Assembly: GCF_002803845.1 (NCBI RefSeq)
Contig: NZ_CP024985.1
Span: 1,860,001 to 1,924,000, forward strand
DNA from: Streptomyces lavendulae subsp. lavendulae
GTDB taxonomy: Bacteria > Actinomycetota > Actinomycetes > Streptomycetales > Streptomycetaceae
Direction of reading: 5' to 3'
DNA length: 64,000 nt
The notes beneath the pieces were generated by a model. It saw only the letters and a program-made list of their open reading frames with translations, made no database searches and had not been told where the DNA came from. This document shows, one piece after another, positions 38,001-47,132 of the stretch. The first letter of the stretch is position 1. Each line of letters opens with the position of its first letter. The position numbers were made by a program, and so were the translations under genes.

Positions 38001-41000
38001 TTCGGCGGCGAGTTCCTGCGCGCCTTCGGCTGCGGGGCCGCTCCGGCTGACCAGCAGCAGGTGTGCGGCTCCGGTCCGGGCGAGCCAGCGGGCGACGTGC
38101 CGGCCGAGGGCGCCCGTCGCACCGGTGATCAGGGCGGTGCCGGAGGCGGTCCACGCGTCGGCGGGGGCTTCTTCCCGAGGGGCGCGGCTCAGCCTGCGGG
38201 CGAAGACGCCGGTGGGGCGTACGGCGAGGTGGTCCTCGGCGCCGAGGCCGCCGAGGACGTCCGCGAGCCGGGCGGCCGCCCGCTCGTCCGGGTTCGGGGG
38301 CAGGTCGACGAGGCCGCCCCAGCGGCCGGGGAGTTCGAGGGCGGCGGTACGGCCGAGGCCCCAGACGGGTGCCTGGGCGAGGGCGGTGAGCCGGTCGGAG
38401 CGGCCGGTGGACACCGCGCCGCGGGTAGCGGCCCAGAGCACGGCGTCCACGTCGGCGTCGCCCAGCGCCTGGACGAAGGCGAGGGTGGCGGCGAGCCCGG
38501 CGGGCAGCGCCGGGTCCTCGGGGTGCGGCCGCTCGTCCAGGGCGAGCAGCGAGAGCACTCCGGCGGGCGCGTCGGCGTCCGCCAGCGTCTCGCCGATCCG
38601 CTGGGCGAGGGCGGCGCGGTCGTCGGCCGTGGCGTCCACCGTCAGGCTGCTGACGGTGACCCCGCGCGCGGTCAGGGCCCGCGCGGCGGCGACGGCCCAC
38701 GGGTCGTCGGTGTGGCCGGCGGGGACGACGAGGAGCCAGTGCCCGGACAGCGGCGCGGGCTCGGCGTCGGTGAGGGGCTTCCAGGTGACGCGGTAGCGCC
38801 AGGCGTCCACGGTGTCGCGGTCGCGGTGGCGGCGGTGCCAGGCGGAGAGCGCGGGCAGCACGCCGCTGAGCGGCGCGTCCCCGTCGATGCCGAGGGTGTC
38901 GGCGAACGCGGCCAGGTCCTCGCTGTCCACGACCTCCCAGAACTTGGCGTCGGTGGCGCCCAGTGCGCGGCCGTCGGCGGGTTCGGTCAGGTCGCTGAAG
39001 GGGTCGCGGGGCCAGTACGGCTCGCGCTGGAAGGCGTACGTCGGCAGGTCGACGCGGCGGGCGCCGGTCCCGGCGAAGCGGGCGGCCCAGTCCGGGGAGA
39101 GGCCGTGTACGTGGGCGCCCGCGACGGCGGCGGCCAGCGAGCGGGCCTCGGGGCGGCCGGGGCGCAGCGCGGGCAGGAACACGGCGGCGCGGGCTCCGGT
39201 GGCGGTCTGGCAGTCCTGGCCGAGGGCGGAGAGGACCCCGCCGGGGCCGATCTCCACGTACGCGGTGACGCCGCGGCTCTCCAGCCAGCGGATGCCGTCG
39301 AGGAAGCGGACGGCCTCGCGGACGTGGCGGACCCAGAACTCGGCCGAGCCCATCTCGTCGGTGACGAGGGCGCCGGTCAGGTTGGAGACGACCGGGATGC
39401 GCGGGCTCTCGTACGTGAGCCCCTCCGCGACCCGGCGGAAGTCGGCCAGCATGCCGTCCATGTGCGGCGAGTGGAAGGCATGGCTCACCGTCAGCCGCTT
39501 GGACTTCCGGTCGGGGAAGGCTTCCACGATCGCGGTCGCCGCGTCCTCGTCACCGGCGATGACCACCGAGGCCGGGCCGTTGACAGCGGCGATGCTCACC
39601 CGGTCGGTCAGCAGCGGCAGGACCTCGTCCTCCGACGCCTGCACCGCGATCATCACGCCACCGGCCGGCAGTTCCTGCATCAGCCGGGCCCGCGCGGCGA
39701 CGAGCGTGCACGCGTCGTCCAGCGACAGGACCCCCGCCACGTGCGCGGCGGCGATCTCACCGATCGAATGCCCGGACACGAAGTCCGGCTTCAGACCCCA
39801 GCTCTCCAGGAGCCGGAAGAGCGCCACCTCGACGGCGAACAGCGCGGGCTGGGTGTACTCCGTCCGGTCCAGCAGGGCGGCATCCGAACCGAACAACGTG
39901 TCCTTCAGCCGGAGTTCGAACCGCGCGCACACCTCGTCCAGGACGGTCGCGAACACCGGGTAGGCGTCGTACAGCTCGCGCCCCATCCCCAGGCGCTGGC
40001 TGCCCTGACCCGTGAAGAGGAACGCCAGTTTGCCTTCGGTGGCAGCGCCTTCGAGCACTTCGGGGCCCGTCCGGCCCTCGGCGAGCGCGGCGAGCCCCGC
40101 GAGCAGTTCTTCGCGGTTCTCGGCGACGACCGCGGCGCGGCGGTCCAGGGCGGCGCGGGTGAGCGCCTGCGCGTAGGCGACGTCCGCGACGCGGAGGCCG
40201 GGCCGGTCCGTGAGGTGGGCGTGCAGCGTGGCGGCCTGCGCCCGCAGCGCGGCACCGGTCTTGCCGGAGAGGACGACCGGCAGGACGGCGGCCGGGGCGG
40301 CCGCTTCGACGGCGCTCCCGGGGGTCCCGGCGGCCGGCTCCCCGCCGGACTCCTGGGCCGTCTCTTCGCCGCTCTCCAGGATGACGTGCGCGTTGGTGCC
40401 GCTCATACCGAAGGAGGAGACGCCGATCCGGCGCGGCCCCTCGTGCTGCGGCCACGGCCGCGCCTCGGTGAGCAGGGACACCTCCCCCGCCGACCAGTCG
40501 ACGTGCGGGGTGGGTTCGGTCAGGTGCAGGCTCCGCGCCAGCACGCCGTGGCGCATCGCCATGACGCTCTTGATGACCCCCGCGACACCGGCGGCGGCCT
40601 GCGCGTGGCCGATGTTGGTCTTCAGCGAGCCCAGCCACAGCGGCCGCCCGTCGGGGCGGTCCTGACCGTAGGTGGCGATGATCGCCTGGGCCTCGATGGG
40701 GTCGCCGAGGCCGGTTCCGGTGCCGTGCGCCTCGACGGCGTCCACCTGGTCGGGCGTGAGCCGGGCGTTGGACAGCGCCTGGAGGATGACGCGCTGCTGG
40801 GAGGGGCCGTTGGGGGCGGTCAGTCCGTTGGAGGCGCCGTCCTGGTTCACGGCGGTGCCGCGGATCACGGCGAGGACGTGGTGGCCCTTGCGGCGGGCGT
40901 CGGAGAGCCGCTCGACGAGCAGGACGCCGACGCCCTCGGCGAGGCTGAAGCCGTCGGCGTCGGGGGAGAACGCCTTGCAGCGGCCGTCGGTGGCGAGGCC

Positions 41001-41747
41001 GCGCTGCTTGCTGTAGTCGATGAAGGTGCCGGGCGCGGCCATCAGGGTGGCGCCGCCGGCCAGGGCCATCGAGCACTCGCCGTTGCGCAGGGCCTGGACG
41101 GCCAGGTGCAGGGCGACGAGGGAGGAGGAGCAGGCGGTGTCGACGGTGACGGCCGGGCCCTCCAGCCCGAACGTGTAGGACAGGCGGCCCGAGGCCACGC
41201 TCGCCGCGTTGCCGGTGCCGAGGTAGCCCTCCACGTTCTCGGAGGAGCTGAGCAGCGCCGTCAGGTAGTCGTGGTTGCTGGTGCCGACGAACACGCCGAC
41301 CTGCTTGCCGCGCATCGAGGTCGGGTCGATCCCCGCGCGCTCGAACGCCTCCCAGGAGGTCTCCAGCAGGAGCCGCTGCTGCGGGTCCATGGCGAGGGCC
41401 TCGCGCGGGGAGATACCGAAGAGCGAGGGGTCGAACCGGGCGATGTCCCGTACGAAGCCGCCCTGGTTGGCGTAGCTGGTGCCCGGGTGCTCGGGATCGG
41501 GGTGGTAGACGGTGTCCATGTCCCAGCCGCGCTCGGCGGGGAACCCGGTAATGGCGTCGACGCCATCGGCGACCAGCTGCCACAGCTCCTCCGGCGAGGT
41601 CGCGCCTCCCGGATAGCGGCAGCCCATGCCCACGATGGCCACGGGGTCCTGGTTCTTCGCCTCGACGTCCCGAAGCCGCTGACGCGTCTGGTGCAGATCC
41701 GCCGTCACCAGCTTCAGGTAGTCCCGCAGCGTCTCTTCATTCGCCAT
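26001..41747 (-). CDS. P3: three-module PKS (KS-AT-KR-ACP, then two KS-AT-DH-KR-ACP)
   Basis: A 5248-residue intact PKS. The ATG at 41747 is preceded by GGGTGG nine bases upstream, and the product begins [12 protein letters not shown], a docking coiled coil. Domains by residue: KS1 33-460, AT1 575-906, KR1 1200-1385, ACP1 1486-1563; KS2 from 1583, AT2 2133-2457, DH2 2483-2753, KR2 2990-3183, ACP2 3280-3350; KS3 from 3376, AT3 3921-4257, DH3 4283-4560, KR3 4803-5010, ACP3 5096-5170; docking tail to 5248 ([15 protein letters not shown]). All three ATs have GHSIGE and HAFH, predicting malonyl-CoA. All KRs keep Lys, Ser, Tyr and Asn. Expected chemistry is one beta-hydroxyl and then two conjugated alkenes. 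A 253-bp gap with inverted repeats separates it from P2, so it may have its own promoter. P4 follows only 51 bases downstream, implying co-transcription. An unusual Thr-rich repeat sits just before KR3. Confidence 0.98.
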   Translation of the reverse strand: MANEETLRDYLKLVTADLHQTRQRLRDVEAKNQDPVAIVGMGCRYPGGATSPEELWQLVADGVDAITGFPAERGWDMDTVYHPDPEHPGTSYANQGGFVRDIARFDPSLFGISPREALAMDPQQRLLLETSWEAFERAGIDPTSMRGKQVGVFVGTSNHDYLTALLSSSENVEGYLGTGNAASVASGRLSYTFGLEGPAVTVDTACSSSLVALHLAVQALRNGECSMALAGGATLMAAPGTFIDYSKQRGLATDGRCKAFSPDADGFSLAEGVGVLLVERLSDARRKGHHVLAVIRGTAVNQDGASNGLTAPNGPSQQRVILQALSNARLTPDQVDAVEAHGTGTGLGDPIEAQAIIATYGQDRPDGRPLWLGSLKTNIGHAQAAAGVAGVIKSVMAMRHGVLARSLHLTEPTPHVDWSAGEVSLLTEARPWPQHEGPRRIGVSSFGMSGTNAHVILESGEETAQESGGEPAAGTPGSAVEAAAPAAVLPVVLSGKTGAALRAQAATLHAHLTDRPGLRVADVAYAQALTRAALDRRAAVVAENREELLAGLAALAEGRTGPEVLEGAATEGKLAFLFTGQGSQRLGMGRELYDAYPVFATVLDEVCARFELRLKDTLFGSDAALLDRTEYTQPALFAVEVALFRLLESWGLKPDFVSGHSIGEIAAAHVAGVLSLDDACTLVAARARLMQELPAGGVMIAVQASEDEVLPLLTDRVSIAAVNGPASVVIAGDEDAATAIVEAFPDRKSKRLTVSHAFHSPHMDGMLADFRRVAEGLTYESPRIPVVSNLTGALVTDEMGSAEFWVRHVREAVRFLDGIRWLESRGVTAYVEIGPGGVLSALGQDCQTATGARAAVFLPALRPGRPEARSLAAAVAGAHVHGLSPDWAARFAGTGARRVDLPTYAFQREPYWPRDPFSDLTEPADGRALGATDAKFWEVVDSEDLAAFADTLGIDGDAPLSGVLPALSAWHRRHRDRDTVDAWRYRVTWKPLTDAEPAPLSGHWLLVVPAGHTDDPWAVAAARALTARGVTVSSLTVDATADDRAALAQRIGETLADADAPAGVLSLLALDERPHPEDPALPAGLAATLAFVQALGDADVDAVLWAATRGAVSTGRSDRLTALAQAPVWGLGRTAALELPGRWGGLVDLPPNPDERAAARLADVLGGLGAEDHLAVRPTGVFARRLSRAPREEAPADAWTASGTALITGATGALGRHVARWLARTGAAHLLLVSRSGPAAEGAQELAAELRELGTRVTLAACDAADRDAVAALLAGVPADLPLTTVVHAAGVLDDGVLDAQTPRRMAEVLRPKAHAAQVLHELTRELDLSAFVLFSSLAASFGAAGQANYAAANASLEALAEQRRADGLPATVIAWGAWAEGGMATDELVAERLRSAGLPALAPELALSALHTALTLDETASVVADIDWERLAPGLTAVRPCPLIADLPEAVHALTAAGAPDAAGAGAGTADNFATQLALAAPAERDTLALEFVRTQIAVVLGYSGPAAVDPAIAFRDLGFDSLTAVEIRNLLTSRTGLRLPATLIFDYPNSLSLAAFLQGELLGDAPAGQGAAAGPVATVVDDDPIAIVAMSCRFPGGVRTPEQLWELLAAGRDAVSGFPTDRGWDLEGLYDPESVTENTTYVREGGFLADATEFDPGFFGISPREALAMDPQQRLLLETSWEAFERAGIDPATVRGERIGVFTGTNGQDYLDVILAAPDGSEGFLGTGNAASVVSGRVSYVLGLEGPAVTVDTACSSSLVALHWAIQALRAGECTMALAGGVTVMSTPASFIDFSRQRGLAADGRIKAFAAGADGTGWGEGLGMLLVERLSDARRNGHPVLALVRGSAVNQDGASNGLTAPNGPSQQRVIRQALASAGLSAAEVDAVEAHGTGTRLGDPIEAQALLATYGQGRSDGQPLLLGSIKSNFGHTQAAAGVAGVMKMVLAMRHGVLPRTLHVDEPSPHVDWTAGDVALLTEPVEWPETGRPRRAGVSSFGISGTNAHTIIEQAPEDEPAARTARTRPPTATVADVHAPADSASPLPWVLSGKTEGALRDQARSLLAHAERHPEARPADLALSLAVGRAAFEHRAAVVAADREALLSGLEKLAEGAPAAAVVEGSPAGGKTAFLFTGQGSQRLGTGRALYEAQPVFADALDALCAHLDPHLELPLREVLFGSDAELLDRTGYTQPALFAVEVALFRLVESWGVKPDFLAGHSIGEIAAAHVAGVLSLEDACALVAARGRLMQALPSGGVMIAVQASEDEVLPLLTDRVSIAAVNGPTSVVIAGDEDAATAILAAFPDRKSKRLTVSHAFHSPHMDGMLADFRRVAEGLTYESPRIPVVSNLTGALVSDEMGSADFWVRHVREAVRFLDGIRTLEAAGVTTYLELGPDGVLSALAQDCVTEDAVFVPLLRAGRPEAEAVTNALARVHVHGGTVDWAAYFAGTGARRVDLPTYPFQRQRYWPAISGLYLGDVEAIGLDDTGHPLLSAGVALPESDGMVFAGRLALSTHPWLADHAILGSVLLPGTAFVELATRAGDQLGCDHLEELTLEAPLVLPERGGVQLRVWAGAADASGRRPFALHSRPEGAPAEEPWTRHAAGVLAEAGRTAADFDLSAWPPAGATEVPLDGRYEALDAIGFAYGPTFRGLRTAWQQGDAVYAEVALPEGTEDQAGRFGLHPALLDAALHAIGLGGVGADDGRGRLPFAWSGVSLYAGGASALRVRLTPAGAEGVRLEIADATGAPVAAVASLGLRPVTADQLRAARATYHESVFRRQWTELTGLTAPDGVRYAVLGDTGAERVADADQYADLAALAAAVAGGSPVPDEVLVHLAPAAAPLTAAAVHRAAHDALALAQAWLADERFAAARLVFVTHGAVPATPDEDVSDLAAATVWGLLGSAQTENPGRIALVDAGTGAGTGAGDGAALRAALTGDEERFALREGAVLVPRLARVETAEDDAQAGQAGPAGPAVAAPDGPRRAPAFGPDGTVLITGATGALGGLIARHLATAHGVRRLLLVGRRGADAPGAAGLTAELAAWGATATWAACDVADRDALAALLAGIPAEHPLTAVVHTAGVLDDGILSSLTPDRLSAVLRPKVDAAWNLHELTRDLAPDLAAFVLFSSTSGLFGGPGQGNYAAANTFLDALAQHRRAHGLPASALAWGLWSVAEGMAGALDAADVNRMRRAGLPPLTAADGLELFDTAVSLDDAAVALMRVDTDALRPQAAAGTIAPLLRGLVRGVARRSAEAAGTAAGEGSGPRARLAGLSAAEQDRALLDLVRTQVAAVLGHEGPGAVESGRAFKELGFDSLTAVELRNRLNAATALRLPATLIFDYPDPTVLARHLRGELFADADPAADAAGAGSAAPAPAAAADDEPIAIVAMSCRYPGDVRTPEDLWQLLTAGEDGITRLPENRGWDTDALYHPDPEHPGTSYAREGGFLHDAAEFDASFFGISPREALAMDPQQRLLLETTWEVFERAGIAPSSVRGTRTGVFAGVMYHDYGARLHSVPDGVEGYLGTGSSSSIVSGRVAYTFGLEGPAVTVDTACSSSLVALHLAAQALRNGECSLALAGGVTVMFTPGTFIEFSRQRGLAADGRCKSFAAAADGTGWGEGAGMLLLERLSDARRNGHQVLAVVRGSAVNQDGASNGLTAPNGPSQQRVIRQALANARLTGADVDVVEAHGTGTTLGDPIEAQALLATYGRDHSEDRPLLLGSVKSNLGHTQAAAGVAGIIKMVMAMRHGIVPKTLHVDEPTPHVDWSAGAVSLLTEQVEWPATGRPRRAGVSSFGISGTNAHAVIEQAPQPAAPAPAPAAPAGPQALEQYGADPAPYPPVVLSARGEDALRAQARLLHTRVRTDADLRPADLALSLATTRSALEERAALVAGDRTELLAALDALARGEDSAAVVRGTAREHQVAFLFTGQGSQRLDMGRELHAAQPAFARALDEICVELDRHLELPLKDVLFGTDAALLDRTEYTQPALFAIEVALFRLLADWGLRPDVLAGHSIGEIAAAHVAGVLTLQDAAELVAARGRLMQALPPGGAMIAVQAAEDEVLPLLTERISVAAVNGPRSVVVAGDEDAALALAAHFEERGAKTKRLTVSHAFHSPLMDGMLADFRKVAEGLVYAAPRIPVVSCLTGAPVTDEMASADFWVRHVREAVRFLDGVRALGAAGVTAYVELGPDATLSALVQDCLPEDAGAAGPALCLPLLRKGRPETEALTGALARAHVHGIAPDWQAYFSATGARRVDLPTYAFQRKRYWLDVGLSVEDVLAAGLEAADHPLFGATVPLPASDGLLLTGRLALSSHPWLADHTVMDTVLLPGTAFVELALRAASEVGCDTVEELAIEAPLTLAEQGAVQLQLAVEAADGTGRRTLALHARPADAPAEEPWTRHATGVLAPAEPARAFDLAAWPPADAEEVPVDGFYPAAAAAGLTYGPVFQGLRAAWRRDGELFAEVALDEAYETDAAAYGVHPALLDAALQAIGLTAPDGSDAADGARLPFAWTGVRLHAAGAAALRVRITAGASGGVALDVADTTGAPVASVESLVLRPVSAAQLGEDRGAHHESLFGVEWAKLPLAAAPVPADERWAVLGEDQADFRIGGAPLEAHTDLTALRARIAAGAPAPDVVIVPLSGTAGAGGRAAAARTAAHQALALVQEWLAEESLDASRLLLITRGTQAAVPGEHVTDLAHAPVWGLVRSAQSENPGRFVLADTDGSDASLGVLPAALAGDEPQLALRAGEAYAFRLCRTARTETGTQTGTGTQTGTETETGTETETGTGPESGTAIGHPVLDTAGTVLVTGASGTLGGLFARHLADAHGVRNLLLLSRSGDAAPGAADLTRALNARGAEVTWAACDAADRDALAAVLAAVPADRPLTAVVHAAGVLDDGIIDSLTPERLDTVLRPKVDAAWNLHELTEGHRLSAFVLFSSVAGCFGAAGQANYAAANAFLDALAQHRTARGLAGSSLAWGLWATEDGMAGALDESDLTRMARAGVGALAPAEGLALFDTSRTLADAVLVPMRIEPAALRAQAADGTLPPLLRALVRTPARRAAPSAARAAARAGAEPAGSLQERLAGLTAADRDRMLNELVRSQVAAVLGHGTADDVDAGRGFLDLGFDSLTAVDLRNRLTAACGLRLPVTLIFDYPSPSALAAYIGERLGRDDSARPSVHTELDKLETILSALAPDDTERAGITARLRDLLAKWNDTHSAQDNAAEERDIQAATADELFDLLDDELGLS
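26230..31630 (-). other. P3 module 3: KS-AT(malonyl)-DH-KR-ACP (second alkene)
   Basis: The KS loop is MYHDY, the first of five. AT has HAFH preceded by a slightly different sequence ([20 protein letters not shown]). DH has [10 protein letters not shown] with Asp in place of Gly, plus YGPVF, LPFAW and [10 protein letters not shown]. The Asp variant is seen in other DHs of this type and I do not treat it as inactivating. KR has [15 protein letters not shown] and NYAAAN. Confidence 0.92.
27390..27473. repeat. Hexanucleotide tandem repeat (about 14 copies) in P3 module 3
   Basis: GGTCTC, GGTCCC, GGTCTG and GGTGCC units follow each other without interruption. On the coding strand they encode a linker with Thr at every second residue, alternating with Gly, Glu or Gln, immediately before the catalytic KR half. 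The reading frame is preserved because each unit is two codons. Confidence 0.9.
31690..37010 (-). other. P3 module 2: KS-AT(malonyl)-DH-KR-ACP (first alkene of the run)
   Basis: DH has [20 protein letters not shown] and [10 protein letters not shown], all consistent with activity. AT has HAFH. KR has LDD, FSSTSG and NYAAAN. The KS loop is NGQDY, as expected for a KS receiving a beta-hydroxy chain from module 1. It predicts an acetate unit processed to an alkene. Confidence 0.94.
32977..33006. repeat. 12-bp tandem repeat in P3 module 2
   Basis: Two exact copies of CCGGCGCCGGTC plus half a third encode GAGTGAGTGAG. The position in the KR structural half is equivalent to that of the 9-bp repeat in P4 module 1, after the LVDAG segment. 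Confidence 0.85.
37040..41660 (-). other. P3 module 1: KS-AT(malonyl)-KR-ACP
   Basis: KS has TACSSS, EAHGTG and the variant LKTNIGHAQ; the KS loop is SNHDY. AT has HAFH. KR has [16 protein letters not shown] and NYAAAN. ACP has LGFDSL. It predicts an acetate unit with a beta-hydroxyl, marking the boundary between the keto unit of P2 and the alkene run. Confidence 0.93.
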
Positions 41748-41756
41748 TTAACGCAA

Positions 41757-41762
41757 CCACCC
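41757..41762 (-). promoter_or_regulatory. Ribosome-binding site of P3
   Basis: GGGTGG on the minus strand, 9 bases before ATG 41747. It is a moderate match to the Shine-Dalgarno consensus. Confidence 0.5.
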
Positions 41763-41896
41763 ATTTGCAGCAGACGGCATCGGAAAACTGTGTGCAGAGC
41801 CGAGAATTGACATCGGAAATGCGAGCGCTTCACTCTCCGGCGAAGCGACTGGTCGATCGCAGGCTATTTCTGGCCCAACCCGCCCTACAACCCCTA

Positions 41897-41943
41897 ACTG
41901 CCCCCTACACACCCCTGGGGTAGGGGAATGCGTAGGGGGCAGT
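41897..41943. repeat. 12-bp inverted repeat with a cluster of CCCCTA/TAGGGG elements
   Basis: ACTGCCCCCTAC (41897-41908) and GTAGGGGGCAGT (41932-41943) are perfect reverse complements separated by 23 bases. Inside the loop is the palindrome ACCCCTGGGGT (41911-41921), followed by TAGGGG. Two more copies, CCCTAC (41883-41888) and CCCCTA (41891-41896), flank the left arm. It could be a regulator-binding array for P3 or a factor-independent terminator after P2, whose stop is about 58 bases away. Confidence 0.7.
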
Positions 41944-42000
41944 GGTCCCGGGTCAATTACCCAAGGGGTTGGCCATCTTCACCGATAGACCGGCGGACCG

Positions 42001-45000
42001 TCAATAACGCCCCAGGCCCTTGTTGATAAAGGCGAACAGCTCTTCGTCGCTGGCGTCCTGGAGCTGTTCCACCGCGTCGATTCCGCTGTCCGCGCCGTCC
42101 GCCGCCTCCCCGGCCGGGCCGCCGGCCGCGGAGCCGTCCGCCGCGCCCGGGCCGGCCGGTCCGGCCGCCGGGTCACCGCTCTCGTTCCACCTCGCCAGCA
42201 GCGACTGGAGCCGCATCGTCACCCGGGCCCGTACGACGTTGTCCCCGGTGCCCTGTTCGAGTACGGACTCCAGCCGGTCGAGCTCCTCCAGCAGCGGCGC
42301 CCCGCCCGCCACCGCGTCCGGCACGATCCCGGCGCGCAGGTACGCGGCGACGGCGGCCGGGGTGGGCTGGTCGAAGACCAGGCTGGCCGGCAGCTTGAGG
42401 CCGCTGACCGCGCCGAGGCGGTTGCGCAGCTCGACGGAGGTGAGGGAGTCGAAGCCGAGCTCCTTGAAGGCCCGGCCGGCCTCGACGGCGGTGGTGTCGG
42501 GGTGTCCGAGGACGGCGGCGACGGCGGTGCGCACCAGGTCCAGCAGCAGCCGTTCCTGCTCGACCTCGGGCAGCCCGGCGAGCTGCCGGGTCAGCGGCAC
42601 TCCCCCGGTCAGGTCCTCGGCCGACTCCCGCTCGGCGCTCTCGATGACCCGCCGGGCCTCGGGGAGCTCCAGCAGCAGCGGGCGCGCCCGGTCGGCGGTG
42701 AAGGCGAGCGTGAACCGCTTCCAGTCCATGTCGACCACGGTCAGGGTGGTCTCGTCGCGGTCCAGGGCGTGCCGCAGCGACGTCAGGGTCCGGTCGGGCG
42801 ACATGGCGAGGATCCCGTGGCGGCGCATGCGGTCGCCCGCCGCGCTGTCGTCCCCGTCCGCGCTGCCCCAGGGTCCCCAGGCGAGGGAGGTGGCGGGCAG
42901 GCCCTCGGCGCGCCGGTACTCGGCGAACGCGTCGAGGAAGGCATTGCCGGGTGCCTGGTTGCCCTGGCCGGGGGCACCGAAGGTGGCGGCGAAGGAGGAG
43001 AAGAGGACGAACGCCGACAGGTCGAGGCCGCGGGTCAGCTCGTGGAGGTTGCGCGTGCCGTCGACCTTGACCCGCAGGACGTCGGCCACCTGCTCGGGGG
43101 TGAGCGTCTCGATGACGCCGTCGTCGAGGACGGCGGCGGTGTGGACGACGGCGGTCAGGGGCCGGTCGGCCGGGACGGCGGCGATCAGCGCGGCGAGCGC
43201 CTCGCGGTCGCTGACGTCACAGGCGGCCAGGGTGACCCCGGCTCCGAGCGCGGTCAGCTCCTCACGCAGCTCGGCCGCGCCCGGCGCAGCCTCCCCGCGC
43301 CGGCTGGTCAACACCAGGTGCTCGGCACCGTTCGCAGCCAGCCAGCGCGCCACGTGCGCACCGAGGGCACCCGTACCACCGGTCACCAGCGTGGTCCCGG
43401 CCGGACGCCACTCCCGCACCGCCGCAGTCTCGGACAGCCGCGCCCGCACCAGACGACGCACGAACAACCCCGAGGACCGCACCGCGACCTGATCCTCGGC
43501 CCCATCCCCGGCCAGCACCCCCACCAGCCGCTCCAGCACACGGGCATCGACCTCGGCCGGCAGGTCGACCAGACCGCCCCACCGCTCGCCGTGTTCCATG
43601 GAGGCGACGCGCCCGAGACCCCAGATGAGGGCCTGCTCCGGGTCCTCGACCCGGTCGACGCGCCCGGCGGCGACCGCACCCCGGGTGAGGCACCACAGCG
43701 GCGCGGTCACGTGGGCGTCGCCCAGGGCCTGGGACAGTGCCAGTCCTGCGGCGAACGCCCCCTCCCCGCCGAGGGCGAGGAGGGAGAGGACGCCTTCGGG
43801 GGCGGTGTCCTCTCCGGTGGCGGCCTCGATGGCGGCGGTGAGCGCGTCGCGGTGGGCCACTCCGGCGGCGATCGTCAGCGTGCGGACCGCCGCGCCGCGT
43901 TCGGCGAGCGTACGCAGCACGGCGGCGGCCGTGTCACCGGCCGGCCCGGTCAGGGTCTCGGGTACGGCGACCAGCCAGGTCCCCGAGAGCCGCGTGGGAG
44001 CGGCTTCGGCCAGCGCCTTCCAGGTGACGCGGTAGCGCCAGCCGTCGACGGTGGACTCCTCACGGCTCTGCCGACGCCAGGAGGACAGGCCGGGCAGGAC
44101 GGTGCCGAGGGACTGGATCGCGTCGGGGGTCTCGAAGGCCAGAGCCTCGGCGAGCGCCGTGACGTCCTCGCGCTCGACGGCGTCCCAGAAGCGGGCGTCG
44201 AGCGCGTTCTCGGCCGGCGGCGCCTCGGCGTCGACGGGCGCGGCCTCGGGCCAGAACCGCTGCGACTGGAAGGCGTAGGTGGGCAGGTCCACGCGTTGCG
44301 CGCCCGTTCCGGCGAACACGGCGTCCCAGTCCACCGTCACACCGCGTACGTAGGCCTCGCCCAGGGAGAGCCAGAACCGCTCCAGACCCCCTTCACCACG
44401 CCGCAGGGACCCCAGGACAGCGGCCTCGCGGCCCGTATCCTCGACCGTCTCCTGCAGGCCCACGGTCAGCACCGGATGCGGGCTGGACTCGATGAACACA
44501 CCGAACCCCTGATCGAGCAGCGTCCGCGTGGTCCGCTCCAGCTCCACCGTCCGACGCAGATTGCGGAACCAGTACCCAGCGTCCAGTTCGGGGCCTTCGA
44601 CCCACTCACCGGTGACGGTCGACAGGAACGGAACCCCCGCAGCCCGCGGCGCGATCGGCGCGAGCAGCGTGTCCAGTTCCTCCCGCAGCAGCTCGACCTG
44701 CGCCGAGTGCGAGGCGTAGTCCACCGCGATCCGCTTCGCACGGACCCCGTCCCTCTCGCACGCGGCCAGGAACTCCTCCAGCGCCTGGACCTCGCCCGAA
44801 ACCACCACCGACGACGGGCCGTTCACCGCGGCGACGGAGATCCGCTCCTCACCCCACGCCGCGATCCGCTCACGCACCTCCGCAGCCGCCAGCGGCACCG
44901 ACACCATGCCACCCAGCCCCGCCAGCACCCGGCCGATCGCCTGCGACCGCAGGGCCACCACACGCGCCGCATCCTCCAACGACAAGATCCCCGCCACACA

Positions 45001-46970
45001 CGCCGCCGCGATCTCACCCTGCGAATGCCCGATCACCGCACCCGGCCGGACACCCGCCGCACGCCACACCTCGGCCAGCGACACCATCACCGCGAACAAC
45101 GCCGGCTGCACCACATCCACCCGGTCAAGGGAGGGCGCCCCGTCGGCGGCCCGCAGCACATCCACCAACGACCAGTCGGTGAAGGCTCCAGCGCCTTCGC
45201 ACACTCCCCGATCCGCGCCGCGAACACCGGCGAGGACTCCAACAGCCCAGCCGCCATCCCCAACCACTGCGAACCCTGACCCGGGAACACGAACACCGTC
45301 TTCCCGCCCACCACCGAACCCGACACCACACCGGCCGCCAGCCCACCCGAAGCCACCGCCCGCACACCCGCCACGTGATCCCCGAGCACCACCGCACGAT
45401 GCTCCAAACCCGCACGCGACGACGCCAACGACCACCCCACATCCACCGGATCCACACCCACCAGACCCGGCAGACCCGCCAACCGCTCCGCCTGCGCCCG
45501 CAACGCCGCCGCACTCTTACCCGACAGCACCCACGGCACCACCGGCATGCCCGACCGCGCCCCACCCTCCGAGGCCTCAGCCGGCTCCGGCGCCTGCTCC
45601 ACGATCACATGCGCGTTCGTCCCGCTGAACCCGAACGACGACACACCCGCACGACGCGGACGGTCGGTCTCCGGCCATGCCGTCGACTCCGTGAGGAGGG
45701 CGACCGCGCCGGACTCCCAGTCCACGTGCGGCGACGGCGCGTCCACGTGCAGGGTCTGCGGGAGCACCCCGTGGCGCATCGCCAGCACCATCTTGATCAC
45801 ACCGGCCACACCGGCAGCGGCCTGCGTGTGCCCGATGTTCGACTTCACGGACCCCAGGAGCAGCGGCTGCCCCTCCGGCCGCTCCTGCCCGTACGTCGCG
45901 AGCAGGGCCTGCGCCTCGATCGGGTCGCCGAGGGAGGTGCCCGTACCGTGCGCCTCCACCACGTCGACCTGATCGGTCGAGAGCCGGGCGTTGGCGAGGG
46001 CCTGCCGGATGACGCGCTGCTGCGAGGGACCGTTGGGGGCGGTGAGGCCGTTGCTGGCGCCGTCCTGGTTGATAGCGCTGCCGCGGATCACGGCCAGCAC
46101 AGGGCGGCCGTTCTTGCGTGCGTCGGAGAGCCGCTCCAGGAGCAGGACGCCCACGCCCTCCGCCGGGCCGAAGCCGTCGGCGCCCGCCGCGAAGGCCTTG
46201 CAGCGGCCGTCGGTGGACAGCCCTCGCTGCTTGCTGAACTCCACGAACAGGCCGGGCGTGGACATCACGTGGACGCCGCCGGCGACGGCCAGCGAGCACT
46301 CCCCCGCCCGCAGGGCCTGCGCGGCCAGGTGCAGGGCGACCAGCGACGCCGAGCAGGCCGTGTCGACGGTGACGGCGGGCCCCTCCAGACCGAAGGTGTA
46401 CGACAGCCGGCCCGACAGCACGCTGGAGGCGTTGCCGGTGCCCAGGTGCCCCGCGTAGTCCTCGGCCGCTTCGAGCAGCGGGGTGAGGTAGTCGGAGCCG
46501 TTCATGCCGACGAACACGCCGCACTGGCTGCCGCGCAGGGCGTTCGGGTCGATGCCCGCCCGCTCGAAGGCCTCCCACGAGGTCTCCAGCAGCAGCCGCT
46601 GCTGCGGGTCCATCGCCATCGCCTCGCGCGGGGAGATCCCGAAGAAGTCGGCGTCGAAGGCGGAGGCACCGGTGAGGAATCCGCCCTCGCGGGTGGTCGA
46701 GGTGCCCTGGTCGTCGGGGTCGTCCGAGAAGAGGTGGTCCAGGTCCCAGCCCCGGTCCGCGGGGAATTCCGTGAGCGCGTCGCCGCCGGCGGCCAGCAGG
46801 TCCCAGAGTTCTTCGGGAGAGCGCACCCCGCCGGGGAACCGGCAACTCATGGCCGTGATGGCGATGGGTTCGTGGGCCTGGCTCTCGATGTCCCGCAGAC
46901 GTCCGTACGCCTCGTCGAGATCCGTCGTGACCTTCTTGAGGTATTCGCGGAGCTTTGCTTCGTTCGCCAC
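42001..46970 (-). CDS. P2: single-module PKS, KS-AT(methylmalonyl)-KR-ACP, frameshifted within AT; KR lacks catalytic Tyr
   Basis: Adds one extender unit. I place the start at GTG 46970 because AGGTGA lies 7 bases upstream and the product then begins [13 protein letters not shown], matching the N-termini of P3-P5. An ATG at 47030 is in frame but lacks a ribosome-binding site. Order: docking coiled coil (1-30), KS (about 28-445, TACSAS), AT (about 560-900, GHSQGE and YASH, the methylmalonyl signature), KR (about 1190-1370), ACP (LGFDSL), docking tail [15 protein letters not shown]. One base is missing at 45184-45185 (GG, where the intact paralogue in P5 has GGG). As given, frame 1 ends at 45087 and the remaining AT-KR-ACP lies in another frame. 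Restoring the base gives 1656 codons plus stop. The KR active site reads NQAPGN, with Gln (42955-42957) replacing Tyr, so an unreduced ketone is expected. If the deletion is genuine the gene is a pseudogene. Confidence 0.92.
42310..46880 (-). other. P2 module: KS-AT(methylmalonyl)-KR(inactive)-ACP
   Basis: The KS loop reads NGSDY, the type found after non-alkene modules. AT has GHSQGE and YASH but is interrupted by the one-base deletion. KR has LDD, Lys, Ser and Asn, but the Tyr is Gln. It predicts an alpha-methyl beta-keto unit if the AT is translated. KR inactivation beside a methylmalonyl AT is a known design in macrolide synthases such as module 3 of the erythromycin synthase. Confidence 0.85.
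44267..45677. repeat. 1.4-kb repeat B (P2 KS end and AT)
   Basis: Partner of 6801-8211, with the same reading position and the same one-base deletion (45184). Its part from 44164 to 45206 also matches 1970-3013 in P5 module 2. Confidence 0.9.
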
Positions 46971-47078
46971 TGGCGCTTCACCTGTTCGCGTGATCGAGAC
47001 CGTGGTGGGGACGGGCTCAAGGGAATTCAATGGAGTTCAGGGGAATCCGAGGATATGGAGGAATTCCGGGAATCCCGG
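46971..47078 (-). other. P1-P2 intergenic leader with GGAATTC-like repeats
   Basis: Between the P1 hairpin and the P2 GTG start, the plus strand holds GGGAATTC (47021-47028), GGGAATCC (47041-47048), GGAATTCC (47060-47067) and GGGAATCCC (47068-47076). The ATG at 47030 falls inside this stretch. The repeats could be operator half-sites. I see no clear -10/-35 pair. Confidence 0.35.
46978..46983 (-). promoter_or_regulatory. Ribosome-binding site fixing the P2 start
   Basis: AGGTGA on the minus strand, 7 bases before GTG 46970. It favours that start over the in-frame ATG at 47030, which has no comparable purine-rich site. Confidence 0.65.
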
Positions 47079-47116
47079 GGCCGTACCGCCGGAACAGGGG
47101 TTCCGGCGGTACGGCC
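47079..47116 (-). terminator. 17-bp perfect hairpin just after P1
   Basis: Arms 47079-47095 and 47100-47116 are perfect reverse complements around a 4-base loop (AGGG on the plus strand). The hairpin begins 16 bases after the P1 stop codon. No T-run follows on the minus strand, which is common for Streptomyces terminators. It could end P1 transcripts or act as a 3' stabilising or attenuating structure between P1 and P2. Confidence 0.75.
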
Positions 47117-47132
47117 TGGGGGTGGTTGGGGT

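Larger units (their letters stand above)
41748..42000 (-). promoter_or_regulatory. 253-bp P2-P3 intergenic region, candidate promoter/operator for P3
   Basis: This is the longest non-coding stretch in the window and is visibly less GC-rich than the genes. On the minus strand TTGACC (41951-41956) lies 16 bases from TACGCA (41934-41929), a weak match to a sigma-70-type promoter; the second element overlaps one arm of the inverted repeat at 41897-41943. No ORF of note lies here. Promoter function is an inference; the length, composition and repeats are directly visible. Confidence 0.45.

Noticed and set aside
26421..41810. A plus-strand open frame of about 5,100 codons opposite P3, and similar long plus-strand frames at 15816-24998 and 45375-55031
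   Set aside because: They mirror the GC-rich codon bias of the minus-strand PKS genes, encode low-complexity Gly/Arg/Gln-rich sequence with no recognisable domain, and run antisense through conserved PKS motifs.
41807..41840. TTGACA on the plus strand at 41807-41812 as a divergent promoter
   Set aside because: No convincing -10 element at the right spacing and no plus-strand gene for it to drive.
45180..45190. Programmed -1 ribosomal frameshifting to rescue P2 and P5
   Set aside because: The local sequence GGAGCCTTCACC has no slippery heptamer, and the intact paralogue simply has one more base.
42001..45435. A separate gene starting at ATG 45435 in the second half of P2
   Set aside because: Its first 80 or so residues resemble nothing, there is no ribosome-binding site, and homology begins exactly at the deletion. 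It is the downstream half of a frameshifted P2.
46971..47030. P2 starting at ATG 47030
   Set aside because: It would add a 20-residue extension unlike the other subunits and lacks a Shine-Dalgarno sequence; GTG 46970 has both homology and AGGTGA.
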